Assembly (NCBI GenBank): GCA_004283105.1
Contig: SHLN01000001.1
Span: 1 to 43,933, forward strand
Direction of reading: 5' to 3'
DNA from: Acidimicrobiia bacterium
GTDB lineage: Bacteria; Actinomycetota; Acidimicrobiia; Spongiisociales; SHLN01
DNA: 43,933 bases
In this document: positions 23,691-33,137 of the stretch, in pieces
Numbering within the stretch: position 1 is the stretch's first letter
Layout of the letters: each line of letters opens with the position of its first letter
The notes under the pieces: generated by a model
The model's input: the letters and a program-made list of their open reading frames with translations, nothing else
What the model was told of the DNA's origin: nothing
Database searches by the model: none
Position numbers and translations under genes: made by a program

Positions 23691-24431
23691 TCAGGGGAAG
23701 CTGGCCCACCTGGGTGTGCGATGGGCCTCGAGGCGGCGCAGGAGGGTGGGCCGCAGCAGCAGGGCAATGACCACCCCGAACGCGAATCCCGCCACATGGG
23801 CTTCCCAGGCGACGTTCGAGGCGGGATCGATGCTGAACTGGCCGATGAACCAGATCCCGATGAAGACGACGGCCGGCACCGCCACGAAGAAGAAGAACAC
23901 GAGCGTGAGTATCCGGTGAGTGGGGAACAGCACGAGATAGGCCCCCATCACCGCCGCAATGGCTCCCGAGGCACCGACGAGCGGGATAGTCGAGTCGAGG
24001 TTGAACGCGGCGTAGCCGAGGGTGGCGAGGATGCCGCCCGCCAGGTAGACGCCGATGTAGCCGGCGCGCCCGAACGCCTCCTCGATGTTGTTGCCGAAGA
24101 TCCACAGTGACCACATGTTGAAGGCGAGGTGGAGGAGGTCCCCGTGCAGGAACATCGAGGACAGCACGCTGAGGAGCACGATCTTCTCCGGGAACACTTC
24201 CGGAGTCGAGCTGGCGGCCGAACAGACGCCGGTCTCGATCTCGCGCACCTCGAGTGGATCGCCGGAACGGATTTCGCACGGAATCGCCGCGTACTCGTAG
24301 GCGAACCGATCGGCTTCGGCCGGTGAGTCCTGCGGCTGGAGGCCGAAGAACACGAAAACGTTGATGGCAATGAGCGCCAGCGTGACGACCGGGCGGATGA
24401 CCGTCGGGTTGATATCACGGATCGGAAACAA
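23691..24431 (-). CDS. Rhomboid family intramembrane serine protease
   Basis: A 246-residue membrane protein with six or seven predicted spans. The catalytic serine lies in VGASGAIAAVMG (GxSG motif) and the catalytic histidine in WEAHVAGFAFG; upstream HLAFNMWSLWIFG gives the H-x-x-x-N oxyanion region. It cleaves membrane-spanning segments of unknown substrates. It begins FPIRDINPTVIRPVVT, which matches the usual rhomboid opening, and the only in-frame start there is TTG at 24431, with AGGAA about 6 nt upstream. An N-terminal insertion between the first and second spans carries two cysteines (AIPCEIR and TGVCSAA) on the outer side, possibly a disulphide. It is divergent from the small gene before tlyA. 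Confidence 0.9.
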   Translation of the reverse strand: MFPIRDINPTVIRPVVTLALIAINVFVFFGLQPQDSPAEADRFAYEYAAIPCEIRSGDPLEVREIETGVCSAASSTPEVFPEKIVLLSVLSSMFLHGDLLHLAFNMWSLWIFGNNIEEAFGRAGYIGVYLAGGILATLGYAAFNLDSTIPLVGASGAIAAVMGAYLVLFPTHRILTLVFFFFVAVPAVVFIGIWFIGQFSIDPASNVAWEAHVAGFAFGVVIALLLRPTLLRRLEAHRTPRWASFP

Positions 24432-24457
24432 AGGCCGTTCCTGTCACTGGGGGCGGC

Positions 24458-24463
24458 GATAAT
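24458..24463 (+). promoter_or_regulatory. Putative leaderless -10 element of the gene before tlyA
   Basis: GATAAT, then 7 nt (GGGCGAC), then ATG at 24471. The upstream ATG at 24462 lies inside this hexamer, so the true start is more likely 24471. It would drive the long tlyA-nadK-recN run. Confidence 0.5.
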
Positions 24464-24470
24464 GGGCGAC

Positions 24471-24650
24471 ATGGATACTACGCGCATCGAAGAACTTCTC
24501 ACCGAACTCGAGGCGAGCGACCCGGCCAACGCCCCGGACGTGGCCGACGAGTTGACGGCCGCGCTGGCCGATCAGCTGGACGGCGCCGCGGCGACGGATT
24601 CACCGCCCGATAGCGAGCCCGCCGCCGATGCCGAGGATGGTGCTCGCTGA
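24471..24650 (+). CDS. Small acidic protein preceding tlyA (Rv1693-like position)
   Basis: A 59-residue protein, MDTTRIEELLTELEASDP at the start, then helical and acidic with an Ala-, Asp- and Pro-rich tail. It has no motif I can name. A small gene sits at the same place, directly before tlyA, in M. tuberculosis (Rv1693), so position supports it being real. The start at 24471 is preferred over ATG 24462 because the latter overlaps a GATAAT -10-like element placed exactly 7 nt before 24471. Its TGA lies inside the codon CTG that begins the tlyA homology, a 4-nt overlap of the ATGA type. It may serve mainly to load ribosomes for tlyA. Confidence 0.68.
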   Translation: MDTTRIEELLTELEASDPANAPDVADELTAALADQLDGAAATDSPPDSEPAADAEDGAR

Positions 24651-25450
24651 GCCGCAATCGCCTCGACGCCGAGCTCGTGCGGCGGCGGCTGGCCTCCACC
24701 CGCTCGGCCGCCCGTCACCTCATCAATGAAGGCCGGGTGCGAGTCGGGGGAGTGGTCTCACCCAAGCCGGCCACCATGGTTGCGGCCGGCGCCTCGATCG
24801 ACATCATCGGTGACGGCGCTCGGTTTGTGAGCCGGGGAGGCGAGAAGCTCGCCCATGCGCTGGACGAGTTCCAGATAGATGTGGGCGGCAAGCGGGCTAT
24901 CGACCTCGGTGCCTCGACCGGCGGCTTCACCGACTGCTTGCTGCAGCAGGGCGCCACAGAGGTGACCGCCGTCGACGTCGGCTACAACCAGCTCGACTAC
25001 CGGCTCCGAACCGACTCCCGGGTCGTCGTTCGCGAGCGAACCAACGTCCGAACCGCCGATCCGGCAAGCCTGGGCGGTCCGTTCCCCGTGATCGTGGCCG
25101 ACCTGTCGTTCATCTCTCTCGAGCTCGTCATGCCCGCCATCGCCGCCCTCGCCGCCGACGACGCCGACATCGTCATGCTCGTCAAGCCGCAATTCGAGGT
25201 GGGAAAGGGCCAGGTGAGCCGCGGTGGCATCGTCACCGATCCGGCCCTGTGGGAGCAGGCCGTCCACCGGATTGTGGACGCCGCCGCCTCGCATGGCCTG
25301 GGGGCGTGCGGGCTGCGGGCGAGCCCGCTGCGGGGAGCTTCGGCCGGCAACGTCGAGTTCCTATTGTGGGTTCGGCGGGGACCGGCCGACATGCCGGAGA
25401 CCGCCCTCGAACAAGTCCTTGCCGACCTCCCGGAGGGAAACGCTCCATGA
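24647..25450 (+). CDS. tlyA: TlyA-family rRNA 2'-O-methyltransferase (apparent CTG start)
   Basis: TlyA methylates ribose positions in 16S/23S rRNA using S-adenosylmethionine; loss gives capreomycin resistance in mycobacteria. An N-terminal S4 RNA-binding domain (RLDAELVRRRLASTRSA, then INEGRVRVGG) is followed by a FtsJ-like fold: SRGGEKLAHALD with the first Lys, IDLGASTGGFTDCLL binding SAM, VADLSFIS with the Asp, VKPQFEVG with the second Lys, and NVEFLLW with the Glu, completing the KDKE set. The S4 homology begins before the first ordinary start (GTG 24677). In frame upstream there is only CTG 24647, which overlaps the previous stop (CTGA). I therefore place the start at CTG 24647; GTG 24677 remains possible but would cut the S4 domain. 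Confidence 0.85.
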   Translation: MSRNRLDAELVRRRLASTRSAARHLINEGRVRVGGVVSPKPATMVAAGASIDIIGDGARFVSRGGEKLAHALDEFQIDVGGKRAIDLGASTGGFTDCLLQQGATEVTAVDVGYNQLDYRLRTDSRVVVRERTNVRTADPASLGGPFPVIVADLSFISLELVMPAIAALAADDADIVMLVKPQFEVGKGQVSRGGIVTDPALWEQAVHRIVDAAASHGLGACGLRASPLRGASAGNVEFLLWVRRGPADMPETALEQVLADLPEGNAP

Positions 25451-26271
25451 ACATCGGTCTCGTTCTTCATCCAGACCGGGTACGCGCCCGCGAGGTCGCC
25501 GAAGAGGTGGTTGCCGGAGCCGCCGCCCGGGGCATCCGGGTGGTGGCGGCGGACGACGAGGCCGCCAACCTCCCCGGGGTGGTCACCGCAGACCTGGATG
25601 ACGCCGAACTCGTCCTCTCCATCGGAGGCGACGGAACGGTGCTCGAGGCAGTCAAGGAGGCACTCCCGCTTGGCATTCCCGTGCTCGGGGTCAACCTCGG
25701 CAAGGTGGGGTTCCTCGCCGAGATCGAGGAGTCGAACATCGAAGAGACCCTCAATCGAATCGAAGCCCGGCAGTGGGACATCGAGCAACGCATGACGTTG
25801 AAGGCCGAGATCGAAGACGGGCCAACCGTGCACGGGCTCAACGACATCGTGATCTCGAAGCGGATGGTCAACCGGCTCGCCTCGCTGGCCATCAGCGTCG
25901 ACGGCGTCCCGTTCCGGACCTATCGGGCCGACGGCATCGTCGTGGCAACCGCCACCGGCTCGACGGCCTATAGCTTCTCGGCCGGTGGACCGGCCGTCGA
26001 TCCGGGCTTGCGAGCCATGTTCGTGACCGCCGTTGCTCCCCATTCGTTGTTCAGCCGGACTCTCGTGTTCGAGCCCGACCGTGTCCTCTCGCTCGTGGCC
26101 GGCTCGGACCGGCCGGTGGGCGTTGAGGTCGACGCGTACGACCTCGGCGAGCTCTCACCCGGCCAGGCAGTCCGCGTCACGGCGGGTGATATGGACGCCC
26201 GGTTTGCCACCATGGGGGGCAAGCGGTTCCCCCACACGCTGCAACACAAGCTCGGCCTCGACGGTGATTGA
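25447..26271 (+). CDS. nadK: NAD kinase
   Basis: A 274-residue ATP/polyphosphate NAD kinase that makes NADP. Motifs: VLSIGGDGTVLEA with the catalytic GGDG aspartate, the second NE/ND motif LNDIVISK, and DGIVVATATGSTAYSF-SAGGP, the glycine-rich substrate loop. The length and layout match PpnK/NadK of actinobacteria. The ATG is in the tlyA stop (ATGA). The order tlyA-nadK-recN is strongly conserved in actinobacteria and many firmicutes. The end overlaps the recN GTG by 8 bp. No regulatory ACT-like or extra domain is present. Confidence 0.95.
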   Translation: MNIGLVLHPDRVRAREVAEEVVAGAAARGIRVVAADDEAANLPGVVTADLDDAELVLSIGGDGTVLEAVKEALPLGIPVLGVNLGKVGFLAEIEESNIEETLNRIEARQWDIEQRMTLKAEIEDGPTVHGLNDIVISKRMVNRLASLAISVDGVPFRTYRADGIVVATATGSTAYSFSAGGPAVDPGLRAMFVTAVAPHSLFSRTLVFEPDRVLSLVAGSDRPVGVEVDAYDLGELSPGQAVRVTAGDMDARFATMGGKRFPHTLQHKLGLDGD

Positions 26272-27856
26272 CGAGCTGCGAGTCAGCAACCTCGGGATCA
26301 TTGAGGATGCCACCATCGAACCCGGGCCGGGTCTCGTGGTTGTGACCGGTGAGACCGGTGCGGGCAAGACCATGCTGCTCGGCGCGCTTCGACTTCTCTT
26401 GGGAGGTCCAGCCCGGACGGAGGCCATCGGCCCGCACGCCGACGAAGCCAGGGTCGAGGGGCGTTTTGTGACCGGGCCCGATGACGAGATGGTGGTGGCC
26501 CGTCGGCTGACTCCCAGCGGACGGAGCCGGGCCTATATCGATGGCGACATGGTTCCGGTCAAGGAGCTGACGGCACGAATGGAGGGCGCGGTGGAGGTGG
26601 TCGGCCAGCACGACCATCTCCTCATCACCCGACCCGGTTCGGTGCGGGTGCTGCTGGATGCCACGCTCGACGCCGAAGGGCAGGACGCCCGGCGCGCCTA
26701 CCACTCTGCCTGGAGTGGCCTCAAGGACGTTGAGGCGGCCCAGGCGGCGCTGGGCGGGGATCGACGCGCCCTGGAGCGGGAGCTGGACCTCGTTGCCCAC
26801 CAGGCACAGGAGATCGCCGCCGCCGGGTTCGAGTCGGGCGAAGAGGGAGCACTCGCCACCCGGGCGACCCGGCTTCGCCATGCGGAAGAGCTGACAACCG
26901 AACTGGCCGCCGCCTACGACTCGCTCGACCAGGCTGAGGGAGTCGATGATGCCGCCGGTCGAATCCGTCGGGCCGCTTCGCTCGACCCGAGTCTCGAACA
27001 GCTGCTGGAGCAGGCCGCCGACATGCAAGCGCTCGTCGTGGAGCTCAGGACGGCACTGCGCGGTGCCGTCGATGCTCTCAACCATGATCCGGGCGAGCTC
27101 GAGGAGCTCGAGGCGAGGATCGCGGTCCTCAACGATCTGAAGCGCAAGTACGGCAGCGACCTCACCGAAGTGCTCGCCTTCGGTGACCGGGCCGCGGCCC
27201 GGGTCGAACAGATAGGTGGCCTGCTGGCGCGGGCCGACCACCTCGAATCAGAGTTGACGGACGCTCGGGAATCCGTCGCAGCGGCCGGCGAGCGCCTGCG
27301 AGCAGGCCGGCTCCGGGCCGCCAAGGAGATCTCGGAGTCGGCCGTCGACCACCTTCGTCAGCTCGGCTTCAGCGCTCCGGTGGTGGAACTGGCGGTATCG
27401 CCGGCCGAACCGACCGCTTCAGGGATCGATGCCATTGAGCTGCTGTTCTCATCCGACGAGTCCATCACTCCGGCTCCGGCCAGCCGGGTTGCCTCGGGCG
27501 GAGAGTTGAGCAGGCTCGTCCTCTCGCTCCGTCTGGCCGGCGGCGTGGGGGAAGCAGCCGTCATCGCTTTCGACGAGATCGATGCCGGCATCGGGGGCGC
27601 CACCGCCCTTGCTATGGGAGAGAAGCTCAACGGATTGGCGGACGGGCGACAGGTGCTGTGTGTGACCCACCTCCCGCAGGTGGCCGCCTTCGCAACCACC
27701 CATCTCGTCGTCGACCGGGAAGGAGCCACCGCCCGGGTGCGTCCGGTTGTCGGGGACGAGCGGGTCGCCGAGATCACCCGCATGTTGTCGGGACTTCCGG
27801 AGAGCGAACGCGGCCAAGACCATGCCCTCGAGTTGCTCGCTCTCGGTGGTCGGTGA
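26264..27856 (+). CDS. recN: DNA repair ATPase RecN
   Basis: A 530-residue SMC-like protein that acts in double-strand break repair by holding DNA ends. The N-terminal half-ATPase has Walker A VVTGETGAGKTMLL; the middle is a coiled coil from about residue 150 to 350, with a hinge near LEQAADM; the C-terminal half has the ABC signature ASGGELSRLVLSLRLAG (RecN type) and Walker B VIAFDEIDAGIGG, then a D-loop and the switch His in CVTHLPQVAAF. The start is GTG 26264 inside the nadK end; no closer canonical start fits the opening IDELRVSNLGI. It depends on the upstream promoter. In M. tuberculosis two membrane-associated genes follow recN before pyrG; here pyrG follows directly after 79 bp. Confidence 0.95.
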   Translation: MIDELRVSNLGIIEDATIEPGPGLVVVTGETGAGKTMLLGALRLLLGGPARTEAIGPHADEARVEGRFVTGPDDEMVVARRLTPSGRSRAYIDGDMVPVKELTARMEGAVEVVGQHDHLLITRPGSVRVLLDATLDAEGQDARRAYHSAWSGLKDVEAAQAALGGDRRALERELDLVAHQAQEIAAAGFESGEEGALATRATRLRHAEELTTELAAAYDSLDQAEGVDDAAGRIRRAASLDPSLEQLLEQAADMQALVVELRTALRGAVDALNHDPGELEELEARIAVLNDLKRKYGSDLTEVLAFGDRAAARVEQIGGLLARADHLESELTDARESVAAAGERLRAGRLRAAKEISESAVDHLRQLGFSAPVVELAVSPAEPTASGIDAIELLFSSDESITPAPASRVASGGELSRLVLSLRLAGGVGEAAVIAFDEIDAGIGGATALAMGEKLNGLADGRQVLCVTHLPQVAAFATTHLVVDREGATARVRPVVGDERVAEITRMLSGLPESERGQDHALELLALGGR

Positions 27857-27925
27857 CCCGGTCGATCGCGCCGTCCGCGCGTGAAACCAGGCCACGACGG
27901 AGGCAGTGCTACAGTCTCGGAGTCC

Positions 27926-27931
27926 AAGGAG
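27926..27931 (+). promoter_or_regulatory. Ribosome-binding site deciding the pyrG start
   Basis: AAGGAG lies 4 nt before TTG 27936. It selects this TTG over an upstream in-frame GTG at 27906. A -10-like TACAGT at 27910-27915 would give a leader of about 14 nt. Confidence 0.6.
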
Positions 27932-27935
27932 CGTC

Positions 27936-29588
27936 TTGACGAAATACGTCTTCGTAACCGGCGGGGTCACCTCGAGCCTCGGAAAAGGCATCACCGCTGC
28001 GTCCCTTGGGCGACTCCTCAAGGCCCGCGGCATGCATGTCGTCAACCAGAAGCTCGACCCGTACCTGAACGTCGACCCGGGAACGATGAACCCGTTTGAG
28101 CACGGTGAGGTGTTCGTCACAGACGACGGCGGAGAGACCGATCTCGACCTCGGCCACTATGAGCGGTTCACCGGCGAGAACCTGCGGCGAGACTCAAACG
28201 TGACCACCGGCTCTGTGTATCTGTCGGTCATTCAGAAGGAACGGCGGGGCGACTACCTCGGAGCCACCGTGCAGGTGATTCCTCACATCACGAATGAGAT
28301 CAAGGCACGGATCCGGCGCCTCGGCGACACTCCCGGCGTCGATGTCGTGATCACCGAGATCGGCGGCACCGTCGGTGACATCGAGATCCTCCCGTTCCTG
28401 GAGGCCATCCGGCAGTTCCGCAAAGACGTCGGTCCGTCCAACGTCGCCTATATCCACGTGACGCTCGTGCCCTACCTGGCGCCATCCGATGAGCTGAAGA
28501 CGAAGCCGACCCAGCACTCGGTCGCTGAGTTGCGCAGCCACGGCATCCAACCGGACACGATCGTCGTGCGTTCGGATCGGCCGATCGATGACTCGGTGCG
28601 TCGCAAGATCAGCCTCTTCTGCGACGTCGACCCGGTAGCGGTGATCAGTGCCGCCGACGCTCCCGACATCTATCAGGTGCCGCTCATGATGCAGGCGGCC
28701 GGGCTCGACGACGTCATCTGCGATCACCTCCAGCTGGAGACCGCCGAAGCCGACCTCTCCGATTGGATCGCCATGTTGGGGCGCGTCGAGAACGCCACCG
28801 AGCCGGTCACGATCGGGCTCGTCGGCAAGTACGTCGAGCTCCCCGACGCCTACCTGTCGGTGGTTGAGGCGCTCAAGCACGGGTCGGCCGCCAACGGCGT
28901 CTCCCTCGACCTGCGGTGGATTCCGAGCGACGATATGGATGGCCTGCTGGCACAAACATATCTGGACGGAGTGGATGGCATTCTCGTCCCGGGCGGATTC
29001 GGGGTGCGTGGCGTCGAAGGGAAGATCGAAGCCGTTCGCCACGCCCGTGAACAAGGAATTCCGTTCCTCGGCTTGTGTCTCGGCCTGCAATGCGCCGTCA
29101 TCGAATACTCCCGTTCGGTGCTCGGTCTCTCCGGCGCTCACAGCTCCGAGTTCGCGCCGACCACGGCCCACCCGGTCATCGACCTGATGGATAGCCAGCA
29201 AGATGTCGAGGACAAGGGCGGCACCATGCGGCTCGGCCTCTACGCGGCCAAGCTGGCCGAAGGCTCCCTCGTACGCCGTCTCTACGGCGAGGAGCTCGTC
29301 TACGAGCGTCACCGTCATCGCTACGAGGTGAACAACCGCTATCGGGCCGATCTGGAAGCCGCCGGCTTCTCGCTTTCGGGTACCTCGCCGGACGACTTGC
29401 TCGTTGAGATCGTTGAGCTCCCCGGCCACCCATTCTTTGTTGCCTCCCAGTTCCATCCCGAGCTGAAGTCCCGTCCCACCGACCCCCATCCGCTGTTTGT
29501 CGGATTCATGGAAGCCGCCCTGGCACATCGGCGAGCCGCTGCTCCGACGGGAGTGCCCGTGACCGAGAAGGTCTCAGAGTCGAATTGA
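27936..29588 (+). CDS. pyrG: CTP synthase
   Basis: A 550-residue enzyme that aminates UTP to CTP with ATP and glutamine. The N-terminal synthetase domain begins TKYVFVTGGVTSSLGKGI and contains QKLDPYLNVDPGTMNP and DDGGETDLDLGHYERF. The C-terminal class I glutamine amidotransferase domain starts near residue 290, with the nucleophile Cys in GLCLGLQCAV and the His/Glu dyad in QFHPELKS. The start is TTG 27936, chosen because of the AAGGAG site and because homologues begin at the TKYxF segment. It has its own likely promoter (TACAGT) and heads a coupled run: pyrG, NUDIX, ald, xerD. The stop overlaps the NUDIX ATG (TGATG). Confidence 0.96.
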   Translation: MTKYVFVTGGVTSSLGKGITAASLGRLLKARGMHVVNQKLDPYLNVDPGTMNPFEHGEVFVTDDGGETDLDLGHYERFTGENLRRDSNVTTGSVYLSVIQKERRGDYLGATVQVIPHITNEIKARIRRLGDTPGVDVVITEIGGTVGDIEILPFLEAIRQFRKDVGPSNVAYIHVTLVPYLAPSDELKTKPTQHSVAELRSHGIQPDTIVVRSDRPIDDSVRRKISLFCDVDPVAVISAADAPDIYQVPLMMQAAGLDDVICDHLQLETAEADLSDWIAMLGRVENATEPVTIGLVGKYVELPDAYLSVVEALKHGSAANGVSLDLRWIPSDDMDGLLAQTYLDGVDGILVPGGFGVRGVEGKIEAVRHAREQGIPFLGLCLGLQCAVIEYSRSVLGLSGAHSSEFAPTTAHPVIDLMDSQQDVEDKGGTMRLGLYAAKLAEGSLVRRLYGEELVYERHRHRYEVNNRYRADLEAAGFSLSGTSPDDLLVEIVELPGHPFFVASQFHPELKSRPTDPHPLFVGFMEAALAHRRAAAPTGVPVTEKVSESN

Positions 29589-30123
29589 TGGCCGGGTTTC
29601 GCCGGCGCGGTGGAGGAATCGTTCACCGTGGTTCCGGGGTGACCGTCGGCAGGTACGACTACGACACACCCGACGGTGGGTCGATGGTTCGGGAAGTCGT
29701 GCACGCCCACGACGGTTCGGTTGTGGTGCTCCCGTTTACCGGATCCACGGTCATCCTCCTCCGTCAGTTCCGGGCCGCAGTCGAGGCGGTCATTTATGAG
29801 TCACCGGCCGGGAAGCGGGACGTCGCCGGGGAAGACCCGGCCGACACCGCCCGTCGGGAATGCATCGAGGAAGCCGGCTTCGAGCCGGGGAGGCTCACCC
29901 TGCTCCATCGGTTTTACAACACGCCCGGCTACAGCGATGAGGAGTCGTGGCTGTACCTGGCCGAGGATCTCACGGCCGTCCCGGCCGATCCGCAGGGACC
30001 GGAGGAAACGGCCGCCGAGGTCGTCGAACTGGCCCTTCCCGAGGCGCTCGGGCTGGTGGCGGCGGGGGAGATCAAGGACGCCAAGACCATCATCGCTCTG
30101 TACGCTTTGAGTCGGAGGTTGGC

Positions 30124-30127
<4 letters not shown>
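29588..30127 (+). CDS. NUDIX hydrolase, ADP-ribose pyrophosphatase-like
   Basis: A 179-residue NUDIX enzyme. The box reads AGKRDVAGEDPADTARRE followed by CIEEAGFEP, with all metal-ligand glutamates; the preceding EAVIYESPAGK and the proline-containing PGYSDE segment after the box are typical of ADP-ribose pyrophosphatases. It hydrolyses ADP-ribose to AMP and ribose 5-phosphate. Position directly after pyrG equals Rv1700 in M. tuberculosis, an ADP-ribose pyrophosphatase. I chose ATG 29588, which overlaps the pyrG TGA, rather than the adjacent TTG 29585. The end overlaps the ald ATG (ATGA). Confidence 0.92.
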
Positions 30128-31242
<1,115 letters not shown>

Positions 31243-31244
31243 GG

Positions 31245-32129
31245 ATGGCCATCCTCGAACAGGATGTAGAGGAGTATCTCGCTTCGCTGACGAGTGAACG
31301 CGGGCTGTCCCGTCACACCGTTGCCGCCTACCGGCGAGATCTCGCCCAGTATCTCGCCTTCCTCGAGGGCCGGACCACCAACGCAGCGCGTGTATCGGGG
31401 TTCGTGAAATCCCTGCACGATCGGGGCCTGGCGGCCAGTTCGGTCGCCCGCAAGACGGCGGCGGTGCGAGGCCTCCACCGGTTCCGGGTGACAGAAGGCC
31501 TTGCCGAAGATGATCCCACCGTCCTCATGGAGACCGCCAAGCGGTCGCAGCCACTCCCGAAGGCGTTGACGCTCGATGAGGTGATGGCATTGCTGGACAC
31601 TCCGGACACGGCGACCCCCGCCGGCCGGCGCGATCGTGCCATCCTAGAATTCCTGTACGCAACCGGGGCCCGGGTGTCCGAGGTGGTGGGTCTCGACCAG
31701 GAGGACATCGATCTCGAGGCCGGAACCGCCATCGTCACGGGAAAGGGCAACAAACAACGCCTCGTGCCCCTCGGTGGTTTCGCCGTCCGGGCCATCGAGG
31801 CGTACCTGCCCGACCGGCTGGGGATTCGTCTCTCCGGTCGCGATCCCGGGGCGCTCTTCCTGAACGCCCGGGGTGGACGGCTCACCCGCCAGGGACTGTG
31901 GGGCATCGTTCGCAAGCAGGCCGCCCGGGCCGGAATCCCGGCCGATCGCGTGTCTCCGCACGTCCTCCGACACTCGGCGGCCACCCACATGGTCGAGCGG
32001 GGCGCCGACCTGAGGTCCGTCCAACAACTGCTGGGTCACGCTACAATCACTACTACACAGGTGTACACCCGGGTAACCCCACAGCACTTATTCGAGGTGT
32101 ACGTCACGTCTCATCCACGCAGCAGATGA
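31245..32129 (+). CDS. xerD: Tyrosine recombinase XerD
   Basis: A 294-residue site-specific recombinase that, with XerC, resolves chromosome dimers at dif. The N-terminal core-binding domain starts LEQDVEEYLASLTSERG and includes LSRHTVAAYRRDL. The catalytic set is complete: Arg in LYATGARVSEV, Lys in VTGKGNKQRLVPL, HxxR in SPHVLRHSAATH, His in LLGHATITTTQVYT and the nucleophilic Tyr in the same segment (QVYTRV). The length and the position after the NUDIX gene match Rv1701 (xerD) rather than xerC. It starts at ATG 31245, 2 bp after the ald stop. It is housekeeping, not a phage integrase: neighbours are core genes and no attachment-site duplication is visible. Confidence 0.94.
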   Translation: MAILEQDVEEYLASLTSERGLSRHTVAAYRRDLAQYLAFLEGRTTNAARVSGFVKSLHDRGLAASSVARKTAAVRGLHRFRVTEGLAEDDPTVLMETAKRSQPLPKALTLDEVMALLDTPDTATPAGRRDRAILEFLYATGARVSEVVGLDQEDIDLEAGTAIVTGKGNKQRLVPLGGFAVRAIEAYLPDRLGIRLSGRDPGALFLNARGGRLTRQGLWGIVRKQAARAGIPADRVSPHVLRHSAATHMVERGADLRSVQQLLGHATITTTQVYTRVTPQHLFEVYVTSHPRSR

Positions 32130-32141
32130 TGGGAAAGCGCC

Positions 32142-32492
32142 ATGACAATCGACTTTGATAACGCACGCAAGGTTCTCCGCGAAGAGCGGGACAAGCTCGT
32201 TCATCAGCTCGCCGAGCTCGGTTCGGACGAGAATGGCGACCTGCGTCCTGATCTCGACTTCGGGGAAGGGTTCGCCGATGCCGCAGCGGTGACGTCGGAA
32301 CGCACCGAGGTCATCGGTATTGTCGAGACGCTCAAGCATCAGCTCGACGACGTCGACGAAGCGGTCACCAAGCTCGACGACGGCACCTACGGAACCTGTC
32401 ACTCCTGTGGCAAGGAGATCGGTGCGGCCCGCATGGAGGCTCGTCCCTTCTCTCTCTATTGCGTGGACTGCAAAACCCGCCGCTCCGCCTAG
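32142..32492 (+). CDS. DksA/TraR-family C4 zinc-finger protein
   Basis: A 116-residue protein with an N-terminal coiled-coil-forming helix pair (NARKVLREERDKLVHQLAEL and EVIGIVETLKHQLDDVDEAV) and a C-terminal C4 zinc finger CHSCGKEIGAARMEARPF followed by CVDC. This is the DksA/TraR layout. DksA-like proteins enter the RNA polymerase secondary channel and modulate initiation; the tip residues differ between families and I cannot claim the same activity. GTYGTCHSCGKEI is typical of the actinobacterial RbpA-neighbour group of TraR/DksA proteins. GGGAAAG upstream of ATG 32142 is the ribosome-binding site. It precedes the M50 gene by 18 bp. Confidence 0.88.
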   Translation: MTIDFDNARKVLREERDKLVHQLAELGSDENGDLRPDLDFGEGFADAAAVTSERTEVIGIVETLKHQLDDVDEAVTKLDDGTYGTCHSCGKEIGAARMEARPFSLYCVDCKTRRSA

Positions 32493-32510
32493 CCCGGGCG
32501 GGCAGCGTTC

Positions 32511-33137
32511 TTGGGCTTCTCGTTCACCGACAACTCGTTCATCGAGGCTGCCCTCGTCATTCTCATCCTGATCCCATCGATCATGGTGCACGAGGTGTCA
32601 CACGGCCTGGTTGCCTATCGGCTCGGTGATCCGACTGCGCGCGACGCAGGCCGGTTGACCTTCAATCCCATCAAGCACATCGATCCCTTCGGGTCGGTGC
32701 TGCTGCCGGCCATGCTGGCACTGGCAAACGGGCCCCTGTTCGGCTGGGCCAAGCCGGTCCCGGTCAATCCGGCCCGGTTTGTCAATCCGACTGCTCACAT
32801 GGCGATAACGGCTGTGGCCGGACCTCTTTCGAACGTGATCCTGGCAACGATTCTCGGTCGACTCGTCTTCCCGTCGTTGAGCGGGATACCGGAAGAGCTC
32901 GTCGGCGATTTCATCATCATCAACCTGTTCCTGGCGGTGTTCAACATGCTCCCCATCCCGCCCCTGGACGGGAGTCGGCTCCTGCCGCTCGTGCTCCCCG
33001 AGCGCGGCCGGGAGCTATACCGGCAGTTCGAGCAATTCGGGTTCATCATCCTGTTCGCCTTGCTGTTCTTCCTGGAGGGCTCGCTGGACTTCATGGTCGA
33101 TTGGGTTGAATGGCTGTTGTTCAACGTGGCGCTCTAG
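32511..33137 (+). CDS. M50-family membrane zinc metalloprotease (site-2-protease-like)
   Basis: A 208-residue integral membrane protease with five or so spans. The zinc site HEVSH lies in the first span region (IPSIMVHEVSHGLVAY), and the third ligand motif NMLPIPPLDGSRLL lies in a later span. The short form without a PDZ domain resembles the YwhC/YwhD-type peptidases. It would cut membrane-anchored regulators or signal-peptide remnants; the substrate is unknown. The start is TTG 32511 in my reading, with GGGCGGG about 9 nt upstream; no ATG or GTG fits the homologous opening. Two genes upstream is xerD and the next gene begins inside its stop (TAGTG). The family is common in this position before scpA in actinobacteria. 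Confidence 0.85.
   Translation: MGFSFTDNSFIEAALVILILIPSIMVHEVSHGLVAYRLGDPTARDAGRLTFNPIKHIDPFGSVLLPAMLALANGPLFGWAKPVPVNPARFVNPTAHMAITAVAGPLSNVILATILGRLVFPSLSGIPEELVGDFIIINLFLAVFNMLPIPPLDGSRLLPLVLPERGRELYRQFEQFGFIILFALLFFLEGSLDFMVDWVEWLLFNVAL

Noticed and set aside
31245..32129. xerD as a phage or island integrase
   Set aside because: It matches housekeeping XerD, sits in a conserved core-gene order, and no tRNA target, attachment repeat or phage gene is nearby.
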